The notes under the pieces were generated by a model. That model did not search any database. It saw nothing but the letters and a program-made list of their open reading frames with translations, and was not told the DNA's origin. From an uncultured Bacillota bacterium (GTDB lineage Bacteria > Bacillota > Clostridia > Tissierellales > Tepidimicrobiaceae): 28,381 bases of DNA. The position numbers and the translations under genes are program-made. The stretch lies in assembly GCA_937967955.1 (NCBI GenBank), contig CALBUB010000100.1, positions 1-28,381 of the forward strand, in the 5' to 3' direction. Positions 17,624 to 24,656 of this stretch are shown one piece after another (position 1 is the stretch's first letter; every line of letters starts with the position of its first letter).

Positions 17624-17659
17624 GAAAGCACCTCCAAGATTATTTACTATTTTATTGTA

Positions 17660-17677
17660 ATGCAATAATTATGCCAA
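17660..17677 (-). promoter_or_regulatory. Sigma-54 (-24/-12) promoter of the ornithine operon
   Basis: The minus strand reads TTGGCATAATTATTGCAT, a close match to TTGGCAC-N5-TTGCW, with GG and GC exactly 12 bases apart. Transcription should start near 17650, leaving a 27-base leader that contains GGAGGTG (17629-17635) and the ATG at 17623. A sigma-54 promoter demands an enhancer-binding activator, which would make ornithine use inducible. No activator gene is in the window. Confidence 0.8.
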
Positions 17678-17762
17678 TTTTATATGTGCTGTATTAAGCA
17701 AAAATCCCCTATTTATATAAAGCCATATACCATTATACTACTCCTTTAAAGCTTCTTACAAT

Positions 17763-17805
17763 AAAAAACGCAAAACAATTTGCAAATTTGCGCAAATTAT
17801 TTTGC
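17763..17805 (-). terminator. pgeF terminator and/or activator binding site (overlapping palindromes)
   Basis: Two 14-base arms (17770-17783 and 17792-17805, one mismatch) flank an 8-nt loop and are followed on the minus strand by G and six T, which fits an intrinsic terminator for pgeF. The same bases hold two perfect overlapping palindromes, AATTTGCAAATT (17777-17788) and AATTTGCGCAAATT (17785-17798), about 135 bp upstream of the sigma-54 start, where an enhancer-binding protein would sit. Either or both roles are possible. Confidence 0.6.
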
Positions 17806-17842
17806 ATTTGCTAGGTTTTTAAATAATTTTTAATCATATAAA

Positions 17843-18586
17843 TCATTTTAAACTTATAGCAGCTATCATCCTATTAGCAATTCCTTTTTCTCTTCTATAA
17901 GAATAGAATTTATCTATATTACAGCTGGTGCAACTATTAGCTAATATAATATTTTCTTCTGGTATTCCTTCTTCTAAAATTTGAAGATAGTTTACTTTCC
18001 ATAAATCTAAAAAAGCTTTATTCCCATCTATTCTTAATATGTTGTCGTAATTAGAATATCTCTCTGTAAATAGTTGGATTAGGTCATCTTTTACTTCATA
18101 ACAACAAGGGCCTATTGCCGGACCAATTCCTACTAATATATCCTCTTTATTAGAATCATATTGTTCCTTCATTGTTTTCAGCATTTTACCAGTTATGTTA
18201 TTAAAAGTACCCTTCCAGCCACTATGAGCTAAGCCGACAACTTTTTTAGATATATCTACAAAATAAACAGGAACACAATCTGCATGATATGTAATTAAGG
18301 TTATACCAGGTCTGTCTGTAATTAAACCATCTGCTTCTAAAGGATTATTTAGAAAATCTTTTATATTTGAATCAACTATTACAATCTCAGTACCATGGAC
18401 CTGTTTAACATCTATAATATTTTCAGTAGGCACACCTACTAAAGTAGAAAGCTGTTCCTTAATTTTCTTTTTATCATTACTCCAGCCAATTCTTGATGAA
18501 AAAAGATGATGAAAAATATGCTCATAATTAGTAAACTGTTTAAATTGAAAATATACTAGACTACCTTTATTTTTTTCGATTAACAT
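17843..18586 (-). CDS. pgeF: Laccase-domain protein (PgeF/YfiH/YlmD family)
   Basis: A 247-residue protein of the multicopper-polyphenol-oxidase-like family, now linked to peptidoglycan editing and purine nucleoside phosphorolysis. The metal ligands are in TYHADCVPV, LAHSGWKGT and GPAIGPCCYEV, and NSCTSCNIDKFYSYRREKG closes the domain as usual. No signal peptide, so cytoplasmic. ATG start after AGGAGG. It follows nrdR by 17 bases and ends the sigG-ylmC-nrdR-pgeF run; the next sequence is a terminator-like palindrome. Confidence 0.92.
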   Translation of the reverse strand: MLIEKNKGSLVYFQFKQFTNYEHIFHHLFSSRIGWSNDKKKIKEQLSTLVGVPTENIIDVKQVHGTEIVIVDSNIKDFLNNPLEADGLITDRPGITLITYHADCVPVYFVDISKKVVGLAHSGWKGTFNNITGKMLKTMKEQYDSNKEDILVGIGPAIGPCCYEVKDDLIQLFTERYSNYDNILRIDGNKAFLDLWKVNYLQILEEGIPEENIILANSCTSCNIDKFYSYRREKGIANRMIAAISLK

Positions 18587-18603
18587 ATTAACCTCCTAGC
18601 CTA

Positions 18604-19059
18604 TTATTTTTCATTTAATAGTTTGTTTAATTCTTCCATAAAAGTATTAATATCCTTAAACTGCCTATAAACAGAGGCAAATCTAACATAAGATACTTCA
18701 TCTACTTTTTTCAACCTATCCATTACCATTTGTCCAATTTTTTGGCTTGTTACTTCTTTCTCCATAGAATTGTATAATTCCTTTTCAATTTCATTGACTA
18801 TTTCCTCTATAACATCCATAGGAACGGGTCTTTTCTCGCAAGCTTTTAATATACCATTTAATATTTTATTTCTATCATAAGGCTGCCTATTTCCATCTTT
18901 TTTTACCACTATTAGAGGGATTCTTTCTATCTTTTCATAAGTTGTAAACCTTTTAGCACACCTTAAACATTCCCTCCTCCTTCTAATGGCTTGTCCTTCA
19001 TCAGTAGGTCTTGAATCTACTACTTTGGTTTCTGCAAAATTACAAAAAGGGCAATTCAC
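18604..19059 (-). CDS. nrdR: Transcriptional repressor NrdR
   Basis: A 151-residue protein with an N-terminal zinc ribbon (CPFC at 3-6, CLRC at about 31-34) and an ATP-cone domain (about 49-139; VVKKDGNRQPYDRNKIL). NrdR binds nucleotides through the ATP cone and represses ribonucleotide reductase genes. Length and both motifs are standard. The start is GTG at 19059 with GGAGGTG six bases upstream. It lies 41 bases after ylmC. Confidence 0.97.
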   Translation of the reverse strand: MNCPFCNFAETKVVDSRPTDEGQAIRRRRECLRCAKRFTTYEKIERIPLIVVKKDGNRQPYDRNKILNGILKACEKRPVPMDVIEEIVNEIEKELYNSMEKEVTSQKIGQMVMDRLKKVDEVSYVRFASVYRQFKDINTFMEELNKLLNEK

Positions 19060-19100
19060 ATTATCACCTCCAATGCCTATTCAAATTGATTATATTACAT

Positions 19101-19367
19101 CTATTTATTATTGTCTAATGTTTTACTTTGTTCTCTATCTAAATCAACTAGTATTATGTCTTGTCCAATCCTTACAATATTATGCCAGCCTATTACTAAA
19201 TCGTTATTTTTACCAAATAACCCAAGTATTTTACCTTGCCCTGGCAGGATAATAGCTTCAACGACCCCCTTATCTAAGTTAATTTCAAAATCATATATAA
19301 AACCTAACCTTGAGCCATCTCTAATATTTATTACTTCCTTTTCTCTCATTTCAGATAGATTAATCAT
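19101..19367 (-). CDS. YlmC/YmxH-family PRC-barrel protein
   Basis: An 88-residue PRC-barrel protein with the family pattern SEMREKEVINIRDGSRLGF, DFEINLDKGVVEAIILPG and IGWHNIVRIGQDIILVD. The family sits next to sporulation or division genes in Firmicutes; its molecular role is unknown to me. The ATG at 19367 is chosen because GGGGTGAGG directly precedes it; a GTG at 19385 would put that binding site inside the gene. The ribosome binding site and first three codons form one arm of an 18-bp perfect inverted repeat whose other arm directly follows the sigG stop. Confidence 0.9.
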   Translation of the reverse strand: MINLSEMREKEVINIRDGSRLGFIYDFEINLDKGVVEAIILPGQGKILGLFGKNNDLVIGWHNIVRIGQDIILVDLDREQSKTLDNNK

Positions 19368-19454
19368 TACCTCACCCCTTTTCACATTTATATATTATAT
19401 ATACTTAACTTTCTAGCAAAAATATGCTTAATTTTAGGTGAGGTAATGATTAAT
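19359..19454 (-). repeat. 18-bp perfect inverted repeat mirroring the ylmC start region
   Basis: On the plus strand ATTAATCATTACCTCACC (19359-19376) is matched by its exact reverse complement at 19437-19454, with a 60-nt spacer. The right arm begins at the base next to the sigG stop codon (19455-19457); the left arm holds the ylmC Shine-Dalgarno, ATG and next two codons. No T-run follows, so it is not a terminator. Confidence 0.95.
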
Positions 19455-20228
19455 TTATATTAATTTTCTCATTTGTCTTAGGGCATTTTTTTCTAAGCGA
19501 GAAACTTGCGCTTGTGAAATTCCTATTTCTTCAGCTACCTCCATTTGAGTTTTTCCTTGATAGAATCTTAAATTTAATATATGCCTTTCTCTCTCATTCA
19601 ATTTGCTAATGGCTTCTTTAATCATTATTTCTTGAAGCCATACTTCATCTTCCGATTTCTCATCTTTAACCTGGTCCATTACGTATATAGCATCGCCACT
19701 GTCGTGAAATATTGGCTCAAACAAGGAAATAGGTTCTTGTATTGCATCAAGGGCAAAAACTATCTCTTCTTTTGGCAAATTCAATTCTTCAGCAATTTCT
19801 GAGATAGTTGGTTCTTTTAAGTTTTTATTTACTAGATGATCTCTGGCTTGTAGTGCTTTATATGCAATATCCCTTAAAGATCTGCTAACTCTAATAGGAT
19901 TATTATCTCGAAGATATCGCCTTATCTCTCCAATGATCATTGGTACAGCATATGTTGAAAATCTTACATTTTGGCTTAGATCGAAATTATCGATGGCTTT
20001 TATTAAACCTATACAACCTACTTGGAATAAATCGTCAACATTTTCTCCTCTTCTGTTAAATCTCTGTATAATACTTAAAACTAATCTTAGATTTCCGTGA
20101 ATAAATTTCTCCCTAGCTTTCATATCTCCTGCTTTAATTTTTTTGAATAGTTCTTGCATTTCCTCATTGGTTAGCACTGGCAATTCAGAAGTATTGACTC
20201 CACAGATTTCAACCTTATTTGTATGCAC
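19455..20228 (-). CDS. sigG: RNA polymerase sigma-G (late forespore)
   Basis: A sigma-70 family factor of 257 residues. The opening NKVEICGVNTSELPVL is unique to SigG, followed by region 2 (NLRLVLSIIQRFNRRGENVDDLFQVG..), DNNPIRVSRSLRDIAY and the region 4 helix-turn-helix GKTQMEVAEEIGISQAQVSR. It directs late forespore transcription during sporulation. I choose the GTG at 20228 (MHTNKVEICG): it gives the same N-terminal length as Bacillus SigG as I recall it and has AAAGGA nine bases upstream. The ATG at 20237 directly abuts that AAAGGA, which is too close. Promoter with SigF/SigG features upstream. Confidence 0.96.
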   Translation of the reverse strand: MHTNKVEICGVNTSELPVLTNEEMQELFKKIKAGDMKAREKFIHGNLRLVLSIIQRFNRRGENVDDLFQVGCIGLIKAIDNFDLSQNVRFSTYAVPMIIGEIRRYLRDNNPIRVSRSLRDIAYKALQARDHLVNKNLKEPTISEIAEELNLPKEEIVFALDAIQEPISLFEPIFHDSGDAIYVMDQVKDEKSEDEVWLQEIMIKEAISKLNERERHILNLRFYQGKTQMEVAEEIGISQAQVSRLEKNALRQMRKLI

Positions 20229-20270
20229 AACCTTCATTCCTTTCTAGTTTATTGCCCCTTTACTTTTTTA

Positions 20271-20298
20271 AGTATTACCTTCATCATTTTTTTTATTC
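20271..20298 (-). promoter_or_regulatory. SigF/SigG-type promoter of sigG
   Basis: Minus strand GAATA (20294-20298), a 14-base spacer and GGTAATACT (20271-20279). The -10 fits the SigF form GGNNANANT and the -35 fits the SigG form GHATR. This is the expected control for sigG, read in the forespore. Confidence 0.6.
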
Positions 20299-20415
20299 AA
20301 ATAACAAACTGTAAATAAAAGCCAATTTTTTTGCACAACATATTATCTACAGAAGTAATAAATAAGCTTTGGTAATGTATATAAAAGCTGTAATACTACT
20401 CAAATATTGAAGTAT

Positions 20416-20429
20416 GAAGTTTAAACTTC
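20416..20429. repeat. 14-bp perfect palindrome upstream of sigG
   Basis: GAAGTTTAAACTTC stands in the 273-base gap between the sigE terminator and the sigG promoter, about 120 bp upstream of the -35. It could be a dimeric regulator site; no regulator is implied by the neighbours. Confidence 0.35.
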
Positions 20430-20485
20430 GCTATATTCCTTACTAATACAAATATGCCTAGGTTTAGATAATCTTAGCTTTCCAT

Positions 20486-20513
20486 AAAAAAATGACAGCC
20501 TTTACGGCTGTCA
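20486..20513 (-). terminator. sigE terminator
   Basis: TGACAGCC and GGCTGTCA form a perfect 8-bp stem with a 5-nt loop followed by seven T on the minus strand. The TGA stop of sigE is the first three bases of the stem. It should insulate sigG from mother-cell-type expression of sigE. Confidence 0.93.
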
Positions 20514-21224
20514 CATTAGCTTAACCATTTCCTTTCTTAATCTCTTAATAATTCTCTTTTCTAATCTAGAAATATAGGACTGAGAAATACCTAATATATC
20601 TGCCACTTCCTTTTGAGTCTTCTCTTTACCATTTTTAAGTCCAAATCTCAGTTCTACAATTATCTTTTCCCGACCTGATAGTCTACCAATAGCTTGATTC
20701 AATAACTCCCTATCTACTTCTTCCTCTAAAAGCTTAAATATCATATCCCCATCAGTCCCTAATATATCCGACAATAATAGTTCATTACCATCCCAATCCA
20801 CATTAAGAGGCTCATCTAGTGAAACTTCTGATTTCAACTTGTTATTCCTTCTTAAATACATTAATATCTCATTTTCTATACATTTTGAAGCATAGGTAGC
20901 CAATTTAATGTTTTTGTCTGGATTAAAGGTATTAACCGCCTTTATAAGTCCAATAGTTCCAATAGAAATAAGATCTTCGATGCCAACCCCTGTATTTTCA
21001 AATTTTTTTGCTATATATACTACTAGCCTTAAATTCCTTTCAATTAATATACTCCTTATACTGTCATCATATTTTAGCCTTTTAAGAAAATAACTTTCTT
21101 CTTCTGGCTTTAAAGGTGGTGGAAGTATCTCTCCGCTACCAATGTAAAAAACACTTTCTAAAAATTTGAATTTACCCATTAATTTATAAAGGAATAATTT
21201 GGTTTTAAGAATAAATAAATTCAT
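20511..21224 (-). CDS. sigE: Pro-sigma-E (mother-cell sigma factor precursor)
   Basis: A 237-residue sigma-70 family factor. The N-terminal hydrophobic and basic pro-sequence runs through FYIGSGEILPPPL, where SigE precursors are cut by SpoIIGA. Region 2 has ILIERNLRLVVYIAKKFENT and EDLISIGTIGLIKAVNTFNP, and the C-terminal helix-turn-helix is KTQKEVADILGISQSYISR. It controls early mother-cell genes in sporulation. It follows spoIIGA, its processing protease, by 15 bases, in the standard operon. ATG start after AAGGGGGA. Confidence 0.98.
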   Translation of the reverse strand: MNLFILKTKLFLYKLMGKFKFLESVFYIGSGEILPPPLKPEEESYFLKRLKYDDSIRSILIERNLRLVVYIAKKFENTGVGIEDLISIGTIGLIKAVNTFNPDKNIKLATYASKCIENEILMYLRRNNKLKSEVSLDEPLNVDWDGNELLLSDILGTDGDMIFKLLEEEVDRELLNQAIGRLSGREKIIVELRFGLKNGKEKTQKEVADILGISQSYISRLEKRIIKRLRKEMVKLM

Positions 21225-21239
21225 AATAGCTTATCCCCC

Positions 21240-22136
21240 TTATACTAATATTTCTGGATGTAACAGCCCATTATACTGTTCATCATAAGCTAATTTATTA
21301 TTATAAATTGCTACAATTATGTCCTCCTTCATCTTTTTAATCTCATTATCCAAATATACGTTTATACTGTCTGGCTTAAAACCAATTAATATTCCGTTTT
21401 CATTTCCTATAGATTTAAATGGAATCAATCTTAATTTTATCTCATTCCCAATTTCCTCCATTACCCTGGCCGCAACATTTAGATCTAATTCTTTCTTTTC
21501 TGTATATAATTTTTTTAATTTATCTGGTAAAATTGGTTCTATGGCATCGTATTCAGCTATTATAACTGGCCTTTGTGTGATAGGTTCCTTTAATGAATTG
21601 CCTGTGTCTATAAGGGCCACTAGGTTTGCCCTTTTGTTGTTTAAATTTATAGTTACTCTAGTTAAAAAGTTTTCCTTATTCAGCTTTGTTCGATGATATC
21701 TAAATATATATCTGATAAGAATTGTAGCTAAGCTTATACCTATAACTAAAAATCTTATAAGCTCTTCAGATGTTCTAAAGGAAACATTAGATAAAACTAA
21801 ATTACTATTTAAAATATAATATAAGCCCATTGTAGTACCAGCAAATATGAAAGATATTAAGTAGAAAGCAGAAAGCTGTTTTACAAAAAAGTTAAGGCTT
21901 TCAGGGTTAAAGGCTACAACAAGCATCAAAATAGAAACAGCAAATTTGATTACAAATTTACCCATAAATTCAGTATTTGGAAAAAATATATGGAATGTAT
22001 ATAATGAACCTAATAATGCTGCTACAAACAGCCTAGCCCTATTAGTTTTAGTTCTTGTAAGCATTCCAGTTACATATAATATAATAAAATTTATTATAAT
22101 ATTTTCTAATAATACATACTCTATGTAGACATACAT
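21240..22136 (-). CDS. spoIIGA: Pro-sigma-E processing protease SpoIIGA
   Basis: A 298-residue membrane protease. About five membrane helices fill residues 5-150, starting YIEYVLLENIIINFIILYV. The cytoplasmic C-terminal half is an aspartic-protease-like domain whose catalytic residue is the Asp of ALIDTGNSLKEP, followed by RPVIIAEY. It cuts the pro-sequence from SigE after a signal from the forespore. Its place directly before sigE supports the call. ATG start after AAGGAGG. Confidence 0.95.
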   Translation of the reverse strand: MYVYIEYVLLENIIINFIILYVTGMLTRTKTNRARLFVAALLGSLYTFHIFFPNTEFMGKFVIKFAVSILMLVVAFNPESLNFFVKQLSAFYLISFIFAGTTMGLYYILNSNLVLSNVSFRTSEELIRFLVIGISLATILIRYIFRYHRTKLNKENFLTRVTINLNNKRANLVALIDTGNSLKEPITQRPVIIAEYDAIEPILPDKLKKLYTEKKELDLNVAARVMEEIGNEIKLRLIPFKSIGNENGILIGFKPDSINVYLDNEIKKMKEDIIVAIYNNKLAYDEQYNGLLHPEILV

Positions 22137-22198
22137 CCAATACCTCCTTAACCACCTTTATATATAAAGCTTATTCACAAGATAAATAATTTATGTTT

Positions 22199-22231
22199 AT
22201 TATATAAAATATATTCACAAAAATTTGTCAT
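22199..22231 (-). promoter_or_regulatory. Possible spoIIGA-sigE promoter with wide spacing
   Basis: A TATAAT (minus strand 22204-22199) is preceded by ATGACA (22231-22226) with 21-bp spacing. In Bacillus subtilis the spoIIG promoter also has abnormally wide spacing (22 bp) and needs phospho-Spo0A. A good 0A box (TGTCGAA) is not seen; only TTGTGAAT, present twice 40 bp apart, is a loose match. Confidence 0.3.
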
Positions 22232-22243
22232 TATGAGTAGATT

Positions 22244-22280
22244 AAAAAAAAACGTATCTCAAGATTGAGAAACGTTTTTT
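22244..22280. terminator. Bidirectional terminator downstream of ftsZ
   Basis: A stem of 11 bp with one mismatch (22252-22262 with 22265-22275) lies between a run of nine A and a run of six T on the plus strand, so each strand has a T-run after the hairpin. Confidence 0.8.
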
Positions 22281-22293
22281 GACAAAATAATAT

Positions 22294-22337
22294 AAGAAAA
22301 GCTTCATAAAGATGTTGAAAATTAGGAAGCTTTTCTT
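22294..22337 (-). terminator. Second hairpin downstream of ftsZ
   Basis: Perfect 12-bp arms AAGAAAAGCTTC and GAAGCTTTTCTT are separated by 20 bases. It is about 75 bases past the ftsZ stop and before the stronger terminator. The arms end in T-rich sequence; it may be a first terminator or an mRNA 3' end stabiliser. Confidence 0.5.
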
Positions 22338-22410
22338 GTAATAATAAGTAAACTTATTTAATTATTTTCTACATATTTTTACTTAGTCAGGTATATTTGG
22401 TATACATTAA

Positions 22411-23478
22411 TTATTGTTTTCTTCTCTTTCGTAAAAAGGTAGGTATATCTAGCTCATCTAAGTTAAATTCGGATGTTGTAGCAACTTCATCCACCTTCAC
22501 ATCAAATGTATCCTGTACCTTAGGCTTATCATCAAAGCCTGTAGCTATAACTGTTATGCTAACTTCATCCTTCATATTCTCATCAATACCTGCACCAAAT
22601 ATAATAATTGCATCTTCATCAACAGCTTGCCTTATTAAATCAGCAGCTTCATTTACTTCAAATAGACCTAAATCATCTCCACCAGTGATATTTAATAGTA
22701 CAGCTTTAGCACCATCAATTGAAGTCTCTAGTAGAGGGCTTTTTATAGCTTGTTTAGCAGCTTCTACTGCCCTATTTTCTCCAGAGGCTCTTCCTATACC
22801 CATATGGGCTATTCCTCTTTCATGCATGATAGTTTTTACGTCTGCAAAGTCTAGATTTATTAAGTTTGGCACTGCAATTAGGTCAGATATACCTTGTATA
22901 CCTTGCTTAAGAACCTCATCGGCCATAGCAAAGGCTTGTACCATTGTAGTTTTCTTTTCTGCAACTTGTAACAATCTATCATTAGGTATGGTAACTAAAG
23001 TATCAACCTTTTGTTTTAATTCTTCAATTCCTCTTTCTGCGTGCATCTGCCTTTTTCTGCCTTCAAATGTAAAAGGCTTAGTAACAACGCCTACAGTAAG
23101 TATACCTAATTCCTTAGATATTTCTGCAATAATTGGAGCAGCTCCAGTTCCTGTTCCTCCCCCCATTCCGGCAGTGATAAACACCATATCTGCACCCTTA
23201 AGCATTTCTGTAATTTCATTCCTATTCTCTTCTGCAGCTTTCATCCCAATTTCTGGATTAGCTCCTGCTCCCAAACCTTTTGTAAGCTTTTCTCCAATCT
23301 GTAATTTGTTTTCTGCTTTAGATGTATATAGAGCTTGTCTATCAGTGTTAACTGCTATAAATTCAATACCTCTCAGTCCACATTCAATCATTCTATTGAC
23401 AGCATTGTTTCCTCCACCTCCGACTCCAACAACTTTAATCTTTGCAAAACCTTCTACTTCAACATCAAAATCAAACAT
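22411..23478 (-). CDS. ftsZ: Cell division protein FtsZ
   Basis: A tubulin-like GTPase of 355 residues that forms the division ring at midcell and asymmetrically in sporulation. The GTP-binding signature GMGGGTGTGAAPI is intact, as are GVGGGGNNAVNRM and the T7-loop region NLDFADVKTIMHERG. The C-terminal conserved peptide LDIPTFLRKR, which binds FtsA/SepF-type tethers, is present after a short linker. ATG start after GAAGGGGG. It is the last gene of the division cluster and is followed by hairpins. Confidence 0.99.
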   Translation of the reverse strand: MFDFDVEVEGFAKIKVVGVGGGGNNAVNRMIECGLRGIEFIAVNTDRQALYTSKAENKLQIGEKLTKGLGAGANPEIGMKAAEENRNEITEMLKGADMVFITAGMGGGTGTGAAPIIAEISKELGILTVGVVTKPFTFEGRKRQMHAERGIEELKQKVDTLVTIPNDRLLQVAEKKTTMVQAFAMADEVLKQGIQGISDLIAVPNLINLDFADVKTIMHERGIAHMGIGRASGENRAVEAAKQAIKSPLLETSIDGAKAVLLNITGGDDLGLFEVNEAADLIRQAVDEDAIIIFGAGIDENMKDEVSITVIATGFDDKPKVQDTFDVKVDEVATTSEFNLDELDIPTFLRKRRKQ

Positions 23479-23550
23479 ATCTTATAATAACCCCCTTCAA
23501 ATTTATCTATCAATTATTATGGCTTTCTTCTACATTTTACGAACAAAATG

Positions 23551-23919
23551 CTAATCAATATTGCCATCATTTTTCTTACTTTTCTTGTTGATTAAGATTC
23601 GTCTAATGTTAGCAAAGTTTTCAAAAAGTCTTCCACCAAATGTAAAAATAGCTGCATAATACAATGGGACTCCTAGCCTATCACCTATATAAGCTAAAAA
23701 GGCTGCTAGTATTGCATTTCCAAAAAAACCAGATATGAATATGCTTAAATCAAAATTCCCTTCCAAATTAGCCCTTACTCCTCCAAACACTGAATCTAAA
23801 CAAGCTAATATGGCTACAGAAACATATAAGGAATATGTAACGCTGTAAGTATAAGGCAGAATCAAGCCAATAATAATACCTATTAGAATTCCTATTGCTG
23901 CATAAGACAAATTAATCAC
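23551..23919 (-). CDS. sbp: Small basic protein Sbp (DUF1290)
   Basis: A 122-residue membrane protein with about three helices and a basic C-terminus (RRILINKKSKKN). ILACLDSVFGGVRANLEG and FISGFFGNAILAAFLAYIG are the DUF1290 signature. The family is nearly always encoded between DUF881 genes and ftsZ, as here, and is assumed to have a division-linked role, still undefined. The GTG at 23919 overlaps the DUF881 stop by eight bases; a TTG three codons later has better spacing from AAGGTG and may be the true start. Confidence 0.9.
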   Translation of the reverse strand: MINLSYAAIGILIGIIIGLILPYTYSVTYSLYVSVAILACLDSVFGGVRANLEGNFDLSIFISGFFGNAILAAFLAYIGDRLGVPLYYAAIFTFGGRLFENFANIRRILINKKSKKNDGNID

Positions 23920-24640
23920 CTTCTTTTACCGGTTTGGCATACTTAAATTCAAAGCTTCCCTTAAAACCAGGAATGACTATTTCATCCGACACTTCTGTCT
24001 CTACTACTAATTGATCTATAGTTTTAAGTGCATACCCATAAGTATTAGGGGCATTTATTGCAGCACTTAATAGTTTTGGATCTCCAATTGCTTTAATGTA
24101 GATTGGAGTTCCTACACTTTTGCCATTTATCCTTATAATTGGACCTCCACATTTTATTTCAGAAATGGATAATACTCTTTGACCATTTATACTTATAGCC
24201 TCTGCACCTGCTTCTTTTAAATCATTTATTATCCTTAATACATCTGCATCATGGATTAAATCTAAATCTAGACTTTGGCCAAATGCCTCTTCGCTCATAT
24301 TATCTTCCATTTTTACTATTATCCCAGGGCCTTTTACATCTACAAAGCCTGCAACCAATTTAGTTTTTTCTAATTCATCATCAAGCACATCTATAATATC
24401 CTTATTTTCTTTAGCAAGTTCTTTATATAACTGGATTTTATCTTCCATTTCTTTTAAGACTAATTTCAATTCATCTATCTCTTTATTTATATTATCTATT
24501 TCATACTTAGTCATTTCTATAGAACTCAATGTAACTGGAGCAAATTGAGGCACCCTGTTCTTAAATTGTACTCCTAATACAATACCAAAAAGGATAAATG
24601 TAACAAATATTATTAGTTTTGACTTGGTCTTCTTGTCCAT
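23912..24640 (-). CDS. DUF881-family protein, second copy
   Basis: A 242-residue protein with a short basic N-terminus, one membrane helix (about 6-24, LIIFVTFILFGIVLGVQF), a coiled coil (about 35-80) and the DUF881 domain. The pattern GPGIIVKMED, NDLKEAGAEAISINGQRV and GKSVGTPIYIKAIGDP is characteristic. The soluble part should lie outside the membrane. Family role unknown; it is conserved next to sbp and ftsZ. The ATG at 24640 has AGGTG six bases upstream; in-frame starts three codons earlier sit on that site. Confidence 0.9.
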   Translation of the reverse strand: MDKKTKSKLIIFVTFILFGIVLGVQFKNRVPQFAPVTLSSIEMTKYEIDNINKEIDELKLVLKEMEDKIQLYKELAKENKDIIDVLDDELEKTKLVAGFVDVKGPGIIVKMEDNMSEEAFGQSLDLDLIHDADVLRIINDLKEAGAEAISINGQRVLSISEIKCGGPIIRINGKSVGTPIYIKAIGDPKLLSAAINAPNTYGYALKTIDQLVVETEVSDEIVIPGFKGSFEFKYAKPVKEGD

Positions 24641-24656
24641 ATACATCACCTAGATT

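Noticed and set aside
17713..17733. Six-codon frame with GGAG upstream, before the ornithine promoter
   Set aside because: It lies upstream of the predicted transcript start, is only six codons long, and nothing marks it as a leader peptide.
19359..19454. Reading the sigG-ylmC inverted repeat as a terminator
   Set aside because: The stem is AT-rich, the loop is 60 nt and no T-run follows either arm.
22397..23554. A 385-codon open frame on the plus strand opposite ftsZ
   Set aside because: It is a mirror of ftsZ codon usage, is rich in Ser/Pro/Leu low-complexity runs, has no ribosome binding site, and ftsZ itself is certain.
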